Source: Campylorhamphus procurvoides (Eukaryota > Chordata > Aves > Passeriformes > Dendrocolaptidae). From it: 64,000 nucleotides of DNA. The number at the start of each line of letters is the position of its first letter. Position 1 is the stretch's first letter. The translations under genes and the position numbers were made by a program. Below, piece after piece: positions 1 to 11,300 of the stretch. The DNA is taken from NCBI GenBank assembly GCA_013396655.1, contig WBMV01001910.1:1109481-1173480 (forward strand), given 5' to 3'. The notes below the pieces were generated by a model. It saw only the letters and a program-made list of their open reading frames with translations, did no database searches and had not been told where the DNA came from.

Positions 1-3000
1 ATAGCTTTCCTTATGATGAAGTAATTAAATGATAAATGGTTTCTCTCAGCAACTCTCTACACTAGAGTAGGTACCTTTATTCTTCTCAATATTTTGTGAG
101 GATGAAATCCAGGTTTAAATACAAGTTTGACTCATTCAACCCATATTTGACTCAAGTTTAAATCCATGGATACTTTTAAAAATGCAGATAAAATACATCC
201 TTTATTTCTAGACTTAAAGGGAATCCTCTACCCTACTCATGCAGCCCTTTTTTACTAACACATCTACTGTAATGGTGCATTCCAAGTTCAAAGGACATCC
301 ACTACAACTCCAGTAACGTCCATGAAATCACAGTCCTTGGTCTGAGGAGAACTGTATTGAACAGACCCCCATCCCTGGAAGTGTTCAAGGCCAGGCTGGA
401 TGGGGTTCTGAGCAACTTGGTCTAGTGAAAGGTGTCCCTCCCACAGCAGGGTGTTGGAACTGGATCATCTTTAATGTCCCTTCCAACACAAACCATTCTA
501 TGATTCTTTATTCTGTGAACATGTTGCAGACTGTGTTCATACAGGATAAGACAATAAAATCTCTGTCTAATAAGGCAGATGGGAACCCGAGCAGCATTGT
601 GACTTCCCTTGGTAAGGATGCTTCAGCCAGCTGTTTTACTGGGGAGTGTTCTTGGAGTGGCAGACATTAGACAGATGAACAGAAACAATGTGCTAAAGCA
701 GCTGAACAGGCCCAAAAGTAAGAGGTGTGTTATTTTGTGACAGGTTTTGAATGTAGGCACAACTCTCCACTCATGTGTGGATTCATGCTCTGAGACCCAG
801 CTTCTGCAATCTCATTCTAGGTTTAATTACAAGATTCTAAACATACTGCTCAAGTCAAGTGGAGATAATATAGCATTCATCATTTAAACTTCAAAGAAAT
901 TGTGATTCTCTAAGAGTTCATGTGTTACTATCAAAACGAACTAAAGCTTTGGAGTCCTGATCTTCTACGATATTTAGTTAGAAGATGGCATGATTCTTGC
1001 TCAAATTTGCAAAGTTTGATCTGATCACAGTGTGAAAGTTTTGATAAACATGCTGGAAAGCGAAAAGTTTATATACTGATATAGTTTCTTTAAGGACAAG
1101 TACAGCATTTTTTAGAAGAGCCAGAGCTGAACAGATCTGTGGAGTTTCAGAATCTGCATTAGAAGTCCCATCAGGAAAGGCTGAAGTAAAATTCCACATA
1201 GCTTTTAGTGGCTGAATGTGTGTTATAAAAAGCACAGACTGGCAGAGAAAAATTGATGATTTCTACTGCCAGAGTTGTTATAAAAATCAAACCATGAATT
1301 GGGATAAGTCACATGGCTGAGCACCTGCAACCAATTTTTGAGATGATAAAAGAATTTTTGAGATTCTTTGACAGCTCTTCTGGGGGTATATTTTTTTTTT
1401 TACTTATTTTCAGGCTTCTTTTTTTATAAAAAATCACTTAGAAGCTGAAAAAGCTGGAAAACTTGTACTCTTCCAACTTATGGGGAAAAAAAAGAAGATT
1501 GAGCCTTGCTGGTTTGAAAGTCTTACCAGACATTGTGATTGCAATTACTCAATTCCATAACTAGCAGAAATGCTTTTGCCTAATAAATAAGTTGCAGTAA
1601 TTACATGTTCTTTAAAGTCAAAATCGTTTTGCTAATCTTTGTTCTGATGGGCCTTCTATATATTATACTCTATAAGAAGTGTTAATTTTATGCATTCATA
1701 ACGAATTCTCAAATTACATTGAAAAGCAAGTTGAAACAAATAAAAGCTAAAAACTGAATCAGCTGGTAAATACATATTTATTTACCATTTTAACATAACA
1801 GAATGGGAAAACTAAAATATAAAAAATGGAAGTTTTGTAATAGCATAAATATGAAAATAGTCTGTACTGCTGCAGAGCAAAAAGTACAAAATTTACTGTA
1901 AAGATTTAACAAATTGCTAGTTAACAAGTAATTTTGTTTACCAGTCAATGAAAACTAATTTTCTTTAGGAAAATATCTGAGCACATGCAAAACAAGGTGA
2001 AAGCTGATGTAAACACAAGCTTCTTGCTGCTGCTTTGATTGTAGTCAATAATTTAAACTGGCTGTGATTCTCAGAGAAGGTTTTCCTATGAGATGGAGCT
2101 CAGATCATGGAAATTCACTGGGACTGTTCCTGAAGCTTTGGCTCACCAGCATGAAAGTGGCACAGCCGCCAGCCTGGCAGTGTCAAGGCAGGGTCCTTCA
2201 TTCGAGCTTTTTGGTCTGAGCGAATTAAGCCATTCCTTTTGCCATCTGAGATTTTTCCCCAAGTCAGCTGGCGCTGTGGGCTGGTCCAGAAGGAAGTACA
2301 TGCTTCTCTTCCTTTCACAAGAGACTTCTGTTAGCTCTGTGGTATGGAAATTATAGGGAAGAATGATGAAAACTGAAGTTTGGGCTGTTTTACATTCCTT
2401 CAGTACCATTTAGTGTGATGGTGGTTGACTTCTCCCTGCCACTATATTTAGAACAGGGAGTAGGAAGGAGATGAGCGTTAGTATTATGGGTTATGACACA
2501 AAAACATCAAAAAGAAAGTCTGTTCTCATTTCTCTTTGGTGTCCTCTGGGGAGCTGCAGTGTTTAGACAAAGCTCCTGTTCCACTGCAGGAGCTCAGGAA
2601 AATGGGCACCAAACTTTGTTTGCACTCTGGGACTAGATATGGCCATACAAGGTGGGGGGGTAACTAGGACACAGAACTTTTTCCTCCACTGAGCTTAGTT
2701 TCCCACCACTAGATAAACTGCAAGTAGGTTGTCTGGTGGAATTATTGTGCTTTATACGTCAGCGCTTGGATTAAAAATAGAAAAATATTAGAAGCTTCCT
2801 CTGCATTCAGCAAACCAACAAAAAGTCCATGGGAAAAAAAAATTGCATAATGCCCCAGAAGAAATCTAAATGAATTAAAGTCACCCCCTACAGAGAACTT
2901 GGGCTCTGTTTATTTTCAATAAACTATTACAGGTTTTGTAATATTTTTCTGGAAGTTTTTCACAAGCATTCCTACTTTCGCTCACTTCAGGCCAGGGCTG

Positions 3001-6000
3001 AACTGCTATGCTGGAGGAATTCTTTGGACCTGATGTTCAGCCATGAGAGACAGAGGCACTCAGCCACAGTCCAGCTACAGCATTTTACAGATCTATTACA
3101 TCTACAGATTTTAAGCTGCAACAGAAATTAAAAACCTCAAGAGCTCTTCAGGTTATGTCATAAAAACATTTGATAATAAAGGAGTTAGGGGTAGTGAACG
3201 TTCGACATCTTCCAAGCATGGAAAAGAAATACAAAGTTGCTTCAGTAGGGAATAGCACATCTCCATTGCAAAGGCCCTGTTGCATGTCTCATCCCTTTCT
3301 TCCTACCTCCCATGGACCAAAGACAATCCAGACCCTTCCAAGTGCAACGCAGAACCCAAATAATCATTATTTTCTGCCACCCTCCCAGCACCTCATGTGG
3401 GCAGTATGAGATATGCAGGGTCTGCCCTGCAGGTCCTGCACCTGTTTTTCTGTAGCAGAAATTCCAGGGGCAAGCAGCCAGCAGAAGTTATGACTGGCAA
3501 TATCTGCAAGAAGTAGCACATATCTCTGATGTGCTGAGAAGCTGTGTGCAATCAAGAGTGTTTCTCAGGATGTAACACCAACACCTGCTCACTCTTCTGA
3601 CTACAGATTGTTCAGACCAAACTTGCAAAGGCCACAACTCAAAGAAAACAAAATGCCTTGTAACTTTCAGTAGAAAACATAAGCTGTAAGGACAGTTTCT
3701 CTTCCTACCTTTTTTCCGCTCACCTCAAATTAATGTCTGTTGCTCTACATGAGCCCTGTCCCTTCCCCCTGATCCCCTCTGGAAACTAAGCTCAGATACT
3801 GCAAATACACAGAGGGATTTTCAGATTTCCACCCACACAAGCAGCTACTCGGCACATCCGATGCACATGTGAAATTGGTTCACAAGGGTCAGGGCAGGAG
3901 CCCACATTTCCATTCCAGCTCTACTGAGCTTAAGTTTTATCATTTGTTTGTTTTCAAAGCAAAAAATACACAACTTACTTTATTTCATAGGGGAAGAAAT
4001 CTCAGCAAAGCATCTTTATTCCACTGGCAGGGATGGGTTACAGCTCCCCCACTCCCACCCACACAGCTGAACCCAGTGCCTGGTCAGGCCAAGAGTTGTG
4101 AGGAAATGAAATGCACATGTCAGCATCCCCCTCTCTTGCTCCAGCTCCTTAGCAAAATGGCTCTTCTCCGCCAGCCACGAACAATCCCAGGACCAGAAGA
4201 CATGCCAAGGAGTGGTATACTAGCTGTATCTTTTCTCAGATGAACTGTACAGCAAAGTCATGTTTCCTCAACCTGATGAAAGTTTTGGAAAGGCAGTACT
4301 CTAAATATTCACAGCACAGAGTTTTCCCACCAAGGTTCAGAGGTCTGGAATACACAGAAAAAAGCTTAAATGTAACAAAATTAATATTAATGCTCATTAA
4401 AAGTGGACAACACACATTTCCTAATAGGAAATTATTTCAGTCTGATTAAGCAAGTGCTGAGTAGCAAATATAATTGACTGCAAGTCTAAAAAAATTTGCT
4501 ATAATATTTCCATCTATAAGAATAACGGTTTCCCTTAGAGAGGTCTATCCCTTGGATTCCTTTTCCCTTCTCATTTGCTTCCTTGAGTGCAGTACATAAT
4601 AGTCAATATAGTATCATCATCTCACTCACTCCAATAGTTTTTATTTAACATTTATCTGGATATTTCTTTCCTTACAAAAGTTTCCTGTACTCCATATGTT
4701 GCTTAAAAATAGTGTCTGTCCTTTAAGACTGCACTCCACCATCATTTCCATACACAGCTCCAAGGAAAGAAAGAGCAATGACTAGTCAAAGTTACAAATA
4801 TGCTACTCTTTTGTTAGGGAATACAACAGGACAATTTTTATTTATCCTATTTCAATTATTTCAATGCTCAAAGTGAAGAAAAAGCTAACTATGTAGCTAC
4901 AATTCACTTGGTAAAGCTGACAAGCAGAGGAACTAGGAACTTCTGAAGTTATTTTGCCCTGAATAAAGCAAAGGCAAGAGCCTTCTTTCAACGTAAGCTT
5001 TATATTACTTGCTTTTGGCTTCATCTGCTAAAAATCTAAGAGGAAGTACCCATTTATAACCCTGGGTAAATCAAAGCAAAATGGCATTTTGATAAATACT
5101 AGAGCCTATCAATCACAATTAGACACCATATCAGGTTGCTGAGGAATTCCAGAACTGCTGCAGTGGCTCCAGCAGAGCAGAGCCAAGGATCTCTAGGAAA
5201 AGCCATCCCAGAGGTACAGAAGCCATTGGTAGCTGTGGACAGGCGGCACAGCACCCACGGTCTGGCACAGAGACTCCCAGCTGCCCAGCAACATCCATGA
5301 GTAGCCAAAGTATTGCTAGAAACACATCCAGGAAGGGGAGAACAAAAGGGGAGGAAAACTGAAGACCAACTTGTGCTTGGAAGCCTCAGCATAAGAGACG
5401 CGCATTCAGCTGCCCATTTCTTCTGAGCAGCATTGCTGGAAGCCCAGTGTCTGCAGCAGCCTGGTTTTCAGCGTGATGAAAACTGAGCTGATGTTTATAA
5501 CCGAGACTCTGTTAGAATTTTTCCCTAATAGTATGGTTTGGCACTGAAAATGGAAAGGCAGAGATCACGAGATGATAAATTCTACTAACACGCCTACTAC
5601 ATGTTAAAGAAGTTTTAGGTTTTTGTTAGAGAGCGTGGGAGGACTGCGATACTTTAGGTTCATCTACAAAGCTGAAGCATTAAACCTCTTCTGCATATAA
5701 CAGAGCAGATAATGCGTGTGTAGGGAAAAAAAGGTGAATGGTGAAATAAAGCTGAAACTTTACTATCACTTCTGTTTGTAAACAGACATAGAAGGAACCA
5801 GACAAGCATAATACTTGGTAGCCTGCATAATTGCAACACATGTCTACGTAGGATAAAGGGGCCTGTACAGTAGGTATAGAGGCAGAGTCTAACATATATG
5901 AATAAGACCAAAACAGCTACTTAGTATCAATTTGCTTATAAAGGAGTCAGTTTATCAGTGTTTAATATTTATAGCTATACTTGCAGCAATATTAATTGCA

Positions 6001-6079
6001 CCCTTAAAGGATATTCAGATCTACTACCTTAAGTGAAGTGGGCTTCAAAAAACTGGATGTCAGACTATACAAATAAAGT
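1..6079. other. Intergenic DNA downstream of SDC2
   Basis: Apart from the CR1 fragment at 366-507, this is unique-looking AT-rich DNA with only short open frames, none resembling a known protein. In mammals the next gene beyond SDC2 is CPQ in the same orientation, some tens of kb away. None of its exons is recognised here. 1560-1950 is especially AT-rich. A G-run occurs near 2652-2659. Confidence 0.6.
366..507 (+). mobile_element. CR1 LINE, truncated 3' end
   Basis: The sequence from CCCTGGAAGTGTTCAAGGCC through GGCTGGATGGGG, GGTGTCCCTCCC and GTTGGAACTGGATCATCTTT to CCATTCTATGATTCTT matches the 3' untranslated tail of avian CR1 retrotransposons, including the terminal ATTCTATG-type repeat. 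Only about 140 bp remain, which is the usual extreme 5' truncation. It lies in plus orientation and carries several substitutions, so it is old. Confidence 0.85.
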
Positions 6080-6100
6080 ATTAGTTTAGGCATGGTAGAC

Positions 6101-6131
6101 TTTATTTTGGCACTTTAACAAATGCTTTATT
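6101..6131 (-). promoter_or_regulatory. Candidate distal SDC2 polyadenylation signals (two AATAAA)
   Basis: Two minus-strand AATAAA hexamers lie 20 bp apart, at 6131-6126 and 6106-6101, about 2 kb after the SDC2 stop. Downstream on the minus strand is a T-rich stretch (TACTTTATTTGTATAGTCTG), a plausible downstream element that puts cleavage near 6080. The position fits the 3' UTR length of the mammalian gene. Confidence 0.5.
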
Positions 6132-7126
6132 TTACAGCAGTGGCACAGCATTTGCCAGAAATTTTCTTTTCTTGGCACAGTTATTTCAAGCAGTTATTTT
6201 ACTAATTGAAGTTCACTAAATATTGCACAATAAGATATACCTGTTAAATTCTTACCCTGTTTTTACTTGCTGAACTTGTATGGCTTTGAAAAACTTGCCA
6301 GTTAATTAAAAAGCAATATATTAAATATTTTAGCACAGGATAGCATTTGTTTGCTCCTACATGACCACTGAACTTGGGACAGCAAAAAATACAAGTTACG
6401 CAACTCTTATCTGAAGAGCTACCAGATCTTATTTACAATACATTGCCATTTCTGAGATGTTCTTCAGCTTGACATTCTGAACACCTACATTTTGGAAATC
6501 TCAAAAATAAAAAATTAGAGGTCAATAGAGCAGAAGACGAAGCCATTTGTCTGGTACAAAGCATAATATAAGGAGGCAGACTATCGCCTTCTCCACATGT
6601 CCCTCTATCCAACACCTATCTAAGGTATAAGCAACAGAGCCTTTTCTCTTCTGCTCGGAATATTTCTTTCTTCTCTTATGAAGATATTCCACTTGTCTCA
6701 ACTCTTCTATTGGAGTCCGAGCAGAATAAACCAAAATTCTTCAATGGACCAGGGAAAAAACAAATCCAAACAAATGAAAAACCAATACACACAATAAATG
6801 AACCAGGGTATTCCTTTGAATTTTACAGTAGGGAAAACAACATTGGCAGGAAGAACAGCTCTGTGTCAATACTGCCATTGAATATAATGCAAAAGTCAAA
6901 TGACTCATAACTCATATACCAGATGCAAGAATTGAACATTCTTGTTCTTCTCTGTGACTTCAGCAATAAATTTGGTGTGAGGATCAGCCTGATCAACAGT
7001 GTTTCTTTTTTTGGTCTAGATTTTTAATATCTACTAGATGTACTCTGTGACATTAAAATATAAGACATAAAATAAAAAGCATACAAAAGTATATCACAAT
7101 GGAATTCTCAGTATTAGGCCACATGA

Positions 7127-7132
7127 TTTATT
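7127..7132 (-). promoter_or_regulatory. Candidate internal SDC2 polyadenylation signal
   Basis: A minus-strand AATAAA (in CTGAATAAATCATG) lies about 1 kb after the stop. About 30-50 nt further on is GT/T-rich sequence (CATTGTGATATACTTTTGTA). Syndecan-2 is known to give several mRNA sizes, so an intermediate site is plausible. Confidence 0.35.
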
Positions 7133-8093
7133 CAGTAGTGTTTATGTTCCCAAATTACAATGATGTCTATCCATGTAAGACTACAAAAGTTACCATTAGA
7201 ATTGTCTGTGCTTATAAAATACCAACATTTTCTTTTACTGTTATATACTCATTAACACCAGTCTGCGACGAGTCACATATAATCATAGGCACTTCAAAGG
7301 CTTTAAAAGACGTTTACAACTGAAATGCATTTTTAAAGAACAAAAATTTAAACCTCTACTTGTACCTTCAAATTGCAAATAATTAACAAATACAGTGGCC
7401 ATAGAAATCTGCAGCAACTTCTCAAAATACTGTTAGAGTCTTTGGGTTTGCTTAGGTTTGTCAGTAGCTTACTCCAAATCTTCCTTACAGGAGATTTGTT
7501 TAGTAAGAATACGACTATACAGTTTGTAGTAATAATCCAATTTTACACATTAATTTGCTGTTACAAATCTCACTGAAGCTACAGGTAAGCTGAGAAACAA
7601 TGCAAAGTGTAAAATTGATATTCTGACACTTAAATTTATACAAAGTGGAGGTTAAAGTTTACATAGCTGAAAAATTACATTTACACTAAAAGTTACTGTT
7701 ATCTGAATTATCTGAAGACAAATTGCACCATGACAACTACAAAAAGGCATTTTTTGGAAACAGATAAATTAATGAAATAAAAACTAACTTGTAAGATCAA
7801 TCTGAGACATGCCGACAAAAATTAAACAACTTTCATTGAACCATAGGATAAAACAATAATTTTCATTATTTTATATTTATGCATAAAGTTTTAAAAATCA
7901 TTCAGTGAACATCAATGGTTTTATAAAATAATGCTTTGCCACTGTTATTCACAGAACACTGCAAATGTTAAGTTTTAATTTTACATTTTTAAAGGAATAC
8001 ATGAAAAGTTTTAAATACAATGGGGTTTTATCATAAAGGTGCCGTAATGGCTCTTTAATGAAAAAAAAAATCTTCATTATTCTATGCAAAAGC

Positions 8094-8099
8094 TTTATT
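8094..8099 (-). promoter_or_regulatory. Candidate proximal SDC2 polyadenylation signal
   Basis: A minus-strand AATAAA lies about 50 nt after the SDC2 stop and is followed within about 25 nt by a run of ten T (8070-8061). Hexamer and T-run spacing are good, but the position is unusually close to the stop codon. It may be unused. Confidence 0.3.
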
Positions 8100-8145
8100 T
8101 AAAAAAGTTCAGTGATCTCATAAATAGAGACACTAAATTGGAATT

Positions 8146-8309
8146 TTATGCATAAAACTCCTTAGTAGGTGCCTTTTGATAGGCAGCACAGGATGGTTTA
8201 CGTTCACCAAGGTCGTAACTGCCTTCATCCTTCTTTCTCATGCGATATACCAGCAGCAGGATAAGGAAGATTGCGAAAAGAAAACCAATAACTCCGCCAG
8301 CAATAACAG
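8146..8309 (-). CDS. SDC2: SDC2 exon 5: transmembrane helix, cytoplasmic tail and stop
   Basis: This is the terminal coding exon, 164 nt with TAA at 8148-8146. The acceptor is TTTCTTTGATTACAG. It encodes a helix of about 21 residues from VIAGGVIG to LILLLVY, with GxxxG, the known basis of SDS-resistant syndecan dimers. The cytoplasmic tail follows: C1 ([13 protein letters not shown]), which binds ERM and Src-family partners; the syndecan-2 variable region ([11 protein letters not shown]); and C2 (APTKEFYA), whose EFYA end binds PDZ proteins such as syntenin and CASK. The variable region has Cys (TGT at 8190-8188) where the human protein has the second of two adjacent serines. The exon continues into the 3' UTR. 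Confidence 0.98.
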
Positions 8310-11300
8310 CTGTAATCAAAGAAACAGAGATTCACAATATGCCAGAAAAGCAAGTTTCGCACCATACTTCTTTTTCATCTCACACAATGAGTTTGCTATT
8401 ATTTTCAAATTGCAGAAAAGGGCTCCCATTATGCAACCGTCTTCATTATTAGTATCCTGAAGTATACTGTCAGAAAGCTTGTGTGTGTTTATCAAGGCAA
8501 TCATTTACAAGTATTCCATCTACAAGTTAGTGATCCAACAACCCACAGTTCTAAATAACTTACTAGAATTTTTTCAAAACCTCAATTAAGAAAGCTACTA
8601 GTACTTTCAGAGCATAAAGTTGTCTTTCATACTAATTTTTCAACAATTACATTTCCAGCTTTAAAAGAAGTATTTTGTTACCTTAGCTAAGAAATGGGTT
8701 TTCCCTTCTCTCTGTCAGTTTTCAGTCTGACTCGAGATTGAAATGAATTTCCTATTGATGAATAATAGGAGGAAACACTGCATGCACTTGTGAGTGGGTG
8801 GAAAGTAAACTTCAGGAGCGTTCACTGATGTGGATTTAAGGCTACTTTGTGTTTTGATGCTCACAGAAGATGTGGTCCAAAAATGTGTGACTTTCATGGC
8901 TCCCAACAACCCTTCCAAGGACATGGGGAAAAAGTATACCTGTAAAGACTGTTCTTACACCAAAAAAAACCCTCACATGTAGTGAAAACACAGGTGGCCA
9001 GCTTGTGCCTCCCTGGGTAATGCATGGAAATAAATCCTCTGTATCCTATGGGGTATCTATACCCTAACAGCTAACCTATCTATACCACCTAACAGCTGGT
9101 GCTCATCCTCTCCATCCACCCATGCCCACCATGAGCTCCTTCCAGGCAGTGTCCATTTGTACCAGATGGACCAGACAGCAATGTGCTCTTAGGAGGTGAG
9201 AGATACATTTCTGCATTGTAAGCATTAATCAAACTGTAATTCCTTTTCTGAGCTGTGGAAGCTCCAGATACACAGCTGGCACTATTCAACTTGTGGGCAT
9301 TGAATCACTTAGCAACAGATTTAACTATTAAATATCTCCTGAAGATGCCCATTTCATTCTCATCTAATCAAGCATTGGCTACCCACTATGAATGTGCTTA
9401 GTACTAATGTGTTTAATACTAAGAATATACCAAGAAAACTCAAATGCTGAGTTTGTGTTATTTGATATGGATCCCTTATAGGTTTTGTTGTATTTTTGGT
9501 GAGATAGACCTTTGCAAACATTGCCTCACCTGCCAGAACTTCTGTTCTCTGGAAGAGGTTTTCTGAATGCTTCTCAGTGAACACATCGGTGTCATCCCCT
9601 GGCTCGTCACTCTTTTTCTTGGCATCCAACTCAGACCTTTCCTCTTTATCAATTTCTTCAGGCGACTGTGGCACAAAAAGGAAAACAGAGCATTGCTTAA
9701 AGAGGACAGTCACTGCCCATCATGGGCAGTCATGTAGCTGTGGCTCCACATGCATGCTCCACAACACCAACAAACACAACACACAGGAAGCTTTTAGACC
9801 ACAGAAAGCTGGTCTAGACATTGTAACTGGATCTATTTGTTGTCAGGTTGTTAGAATGAAAAACACTACGCGCAAGTTTAAAACCTCCAAAAGTATATTT
9901 CTCCAACAGCTGTTAATATTGCCTCTGTTTATCAGAATAACAGCCGCTAAATGAAATAACAATTCTGAAATTAACATATCAGGTATGTTATATGCAGAGT
10001 GCCTTTGAAGGTAACTTGGACAATATTTCCTATGGTGGTAGAAGGAAATACTGAAATACTTAATCGAACCTGGTGAGTGTTCAAACTATAGTCAAACCAC
10101 ACAGCATTCTCCTTTGAGAAGGGAAGTTTCACACAGAATTTGTGAATAACTCTTTGTGAGATGGAAAAAAGGTACAGCTCAGACTCAAAGGTATCATGAG
10201 AAACTGTCTTGTGTATGATGATACATACTTTTTTGCATCTCTCTTTTCTTTCATGTGAAATCCAGATGCTTCTATGCAGACTCTCTAGCAGGAATTAAAC
10301 TGAACTCATTTAACAGGCTATAGTAGCATTACTAATAAGTAAATTACTAATAAGTAAAGTTTGTGGGGGCTTTTTGATCCATATAAATAAATGACTGTTA
10401 ACATCAAGACATGAATAGGGTACACCAGAATCATTTTCAGTGGTGTTGCTCTCCAGCCAGGTACCTTTGTTTGTGCAGGCACCTTGGTCTGCATTTTCAC
10501 TGTGGTGGTCTCAGCCCTAGATGCATCACTAGTAGTTGGTAACTTTGGAAGTGTTCTGGATGTTGTTATCGCTGCACTATCCTCCTCTTCTTCAGCACCT
10601 GGAGACAAAATGTAACACTTCATTGACCTGTGAAATTCTTCCAGACCAATTACATTTTTTATTATGACACTCATGTAGAGGTATTTGCATAGCCCACCCT
10701 AAGCAAGGGGCCTAGATGACAGTGCCTGCTAAGATAAAGATGCAAGTGCAAACAATGTGCCCCAAACTGCCAGGGGGATATTCGCACAAAGTGATCCCAT
10801 GAAAAAAGAAGTAATAATAAACAGTAACCAGGAAATTACCATGATACTTTTCAAACAGAAGGACCCATCCTGAAAAGAGGTACGAGAAAAGCATTAACAC
10901 TTGTAATAGGGGTATAAAGTCTGTAGCGGAAGCAGCAGCCATCAGGGCTGGTGTGACATGGGCAGACCCCAGTGCCCTGGGGTCCAATGAGGCCTCATGG
11001 CACCAGGGGCTCTGCTGGGGCTTAGCAGTGCCACTCAGCACCCTGTGGGTGCCTCCAGTAGCCATCTCCAGTTCCCCCATAGCACCATGGGGGCACCACT
11101 GGAACGCACACCCTGGGGCGCAGGGTCATCTCCTGGGGGTGGCAGGAGATGGTGGAGCACCGGGATCACATGGAGCTGGGGGTACCCAAGTCTCCTACAG
11201 CAAGAGTGTGTGGGCAGAGTACATTCAGATGAGCAGAGCTTACACACCCATGGCCTGTGAGAAGGATGTCTGTGTGCATGTGGCACACATTTGGATCAGT

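Larger units (their letters stand above)
6080..8145 (-). other. SDC2: SDC2 3' untranslated region (inferred extent)
   Basis: About 2 kb of strongly AT-rich DNA follows the stop codon, with no long ORF and no recognisable repeat. Mammalian SDC2 transcripts have a 3' UTR of roughly this length. The end is inferred from a pair of AATAAA signals at 6131-6126 and 6106-6101 followed by T-rich sequence near 6080. Many ATTTA pentamers are present, as in AU-rich regulatory 3' UTRs. The boundary is a prediction with no transcript support. Confidence 0.6.

Noticed and set aside
8176..8460. 94- and 70-codon plus-strand frames over SDC2 exon 5
   Set aside because: They are antisense shadows of the transmembrane and cytoplasmic exon.
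9577..9954. 125-codon plus-strand open frame
   Set aside because: Its first part is the antisense of SDC2 exon 4; it is a shadow of real coding sequence.
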